A model generated the notes under the pieces. It saw only the letters and a program-made list of their open reading frames with translations. It was not told the origin of the DNA and ran no database searches. Both the position numbers and the translations under genes were made by a program. Shown here piece after piece: positions 22,362 to 23,335 of a DNA stretch of 23,335 bases (position 1 is the stretch's first letter; each line of letters begins with the position of its first letter). The DNA comes from an uncultured Bacteroidales bacterium (lineage in GTDB: Bacteria > Bacteroidota > Bacteroidia > Bacteroidales > Muribaculaceae): assembly GCA_900554845.1 (NCBI GenBank), contig USIY01000008.1, positions 1 to 23,335 of the forward strand, read 5' to 3'.

Positions 22362-23335
22362 TTGATCAAGCCACAGCCCAACGTATAAAGGATGCCGCCG
22401 ACATTGTGGAGGTGGTGTCGGATTATGTGCATCTGGTCCGCCGGGGTCAGAACTACATGGGACTGTGTCCCTTCCACAATGAGCGGACTCCTTCTTTTTC
22501 AGTAAGCCGAAAACGAAATTTCTGCTACTGTTTTTCGTGTAAAAAAGGTGGATCTCCCGTCAATTTCATTATGGAGAAAGAGGGCCTGAGTTATTCTGAG
22601 GCTCTGTTGCATCTGGCGAAAAAATACGGCATTGAGGTTAAGGAGCGGGAACTCACGGACGAGGAACGTGAACGTCAGACAGAACGCGAAGGTATGCTCG
22701 TGGCCAATGAATGGGCCATGAAGCTTATGGAAAAAGATATGGTCGAAACCGCCGAAGGCCGTGATGTCGGTTTATCGTATCTTACACAACGTGGCGTCAC
22801 CGACGAAGCGGTCAAGGCATTCCATCTCGGATATGCGCTGGACAATGGCTCGCATCTCGTAGCCGAAGCCAGAAAAGCCGGATTTGATCTCGAAGTGTTC
22901 AAGACACTCGGTCTTGTCGGCACTTCTCAACAAGGACGTGAATACGACCGGTTTCACGGCAGGGTAATCTTCCCCATCCTGAATAATTCCGGGAAAGTGA
23001 TTGCTTTCGGAGGACGTGATCTCAAAGGAGGTATTGCGAAATACATAAACTCTCCCGAATCGCAGTTATATAAGAAGAGCAATGAACTGTACGGTATTTT
23101 TCAGGCTCGGGCCTCTATAGTGAGGGAAAGCAAATGCTTTCTTGTGGAAGGTTACATGGATGTGATCGGAATGTGGCAGTCCGGCATGAAAAACGTGGTG
23201 GCCTCTTCCGGAACAGCGCTTACCGACGGGCAGATTGCCTTGATTCATCGCCTCACGGACAATATAACCCTGATTTACGACGGGGACGCGGCAGGCATAA
23301 AGGCATCCCTGCGCGGTATCGACATGCTCCTGAGC
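22358..23335 (+). CDS. dnaG: DNA primase DnaG (3' end beyond the window)
   Basis: An open frame of 326 codons starts at GTG 22358 and runs to the right edge. It makes RNA primers for DNA replication. The N-terminal zinc-binding domain shows GLCPFHNERTPSFSVS with Cys37 and His40, then CYCFSCKKGG with Cys58 and Cys61. The RNA polymerase core follows, with RFHGRVIFPI and GRDLKGGIAKYINSPES. The TOPRIM site has EGYMDV (Glu264) and YDGDAAG (Asp308 and Asp310). I chose the GTG because it gives the standard N-terminus before the zinc domain (IDQATAQRIKDAADIVEVV). The next ATG, at codon 34, would cut into it. The C-terminal helicase-binding domain lies outside the window. Confidence 0.95.
   Translation, partial: MIDQATAQRIKDAADIVEVVSDYVHLVRRGQNYMGLCPFHNERTPSFSVSRKRNFCYCFSCKKGGSPVNFIMEKEGLSYSEALLHLAKKYGIEVKERELTDEERERQTEREGMLVANEWAMKLMEKDMVETAEGRDVGLSYLTQRGVTDEAVKAFHLGYALDNGSHLVAEARKAGFDLEVFKTLGLVGTSQQGREYDRFHGRVIFPILNNSGKVIAFGGRDLKGGIAKYINSPESQLYKKSNELYGIFQARASIVRESKCFLVEGYMDVIGMWQSGMKNVVASSGTALTDGQIALIHRLTDNITLIYDGDAAGIKASLRGIDMLLS

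Overview
This 23.3 kb window looks like chromosomal DNA of a gut-type Bacteroidales bacterium; Muribaculaceae is my best guess, but the family assignment is inference. The evidence is as follows. Start codons lack Shine-Dalgarno sequences. Several genes are preceded by the Bacteroidota promoter (-7 TAnnTTTG with a -33 TTG/TTTG about 19-20 nt upstream). Glycolysis uses a long PPi-dependent phosphofructokinase. Exported proteins carry Bacteroidota-type C-terminal tails. The gene order dxs-trkA-trkH fits this group. Most content is core metabolism and cell-envelope housekeeping, with no phage, IS transposase or CRISPR array.

Layout. 1-300: the 5' end of an unidentified leftward gene with a palindrome in its promoter, then the promoter of a YciO-type Sua5/YrdC protein. 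296-1160: this yciO-like gene converges with a small three-helix membrane protein. 1192-1387: a long palindromic repeat element. 1403-2347 (-): an exported Spi-domain (C10-protease-inhibitor-like) protein. 2509-6414 (+): PPi-phosphofructokinase with its terminator, a thioredoxin lipoprotein and a major facilitator transporter, closed by a bidirectional terminator. 6525-10520 (-): a secreted protein of unknown function with its own promoter, then an envelope-glycolipid operon read GT4 glycosyltransferase > flippase-like membrane protein > kdsB. 10763-14672 (-): L,D-transpeptidase lipoprotein, ftsK, and tRNA-Cys with its own promoter and terminator. 14733-19659 (+): a 58-residue membrane protein, dxs, trkA and trkH, tightly packed and probably one operon. 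19744-19911: a second copy of the palindromic repeat. 19921-23335 (+): a DUF389 membrane protein, then dapA and dnaG, which overlap by 4 nt; dnaG runs off the right edge.

How the genes work together: ftsK, the L,D-transpeptidase, dapA (lysine/diaminopimelate for peptidoglycan), kdsB (Kdo for LPS) and the glycosyltransferase/flippase pair all serve the envelope. dxs supplies isoprenoid precursors, including the undecaprenyl carrier. trkA/trkH form a potassium uptake system.

The most unusual signal is the pair of palindromic elements at 1192-1387 and 19744-19911. They share a 70-nt core that aligns without gaps (52/70 identical by hand count). It folds into the same hairpin-in-hairpin with a conserved one-G bulge and compensatory base changes. 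The two copies have unrelated, but internally self-complementary, outer arms. I do not recognise this family. Many long open frames antisense to the real genes were discarded as shadows.
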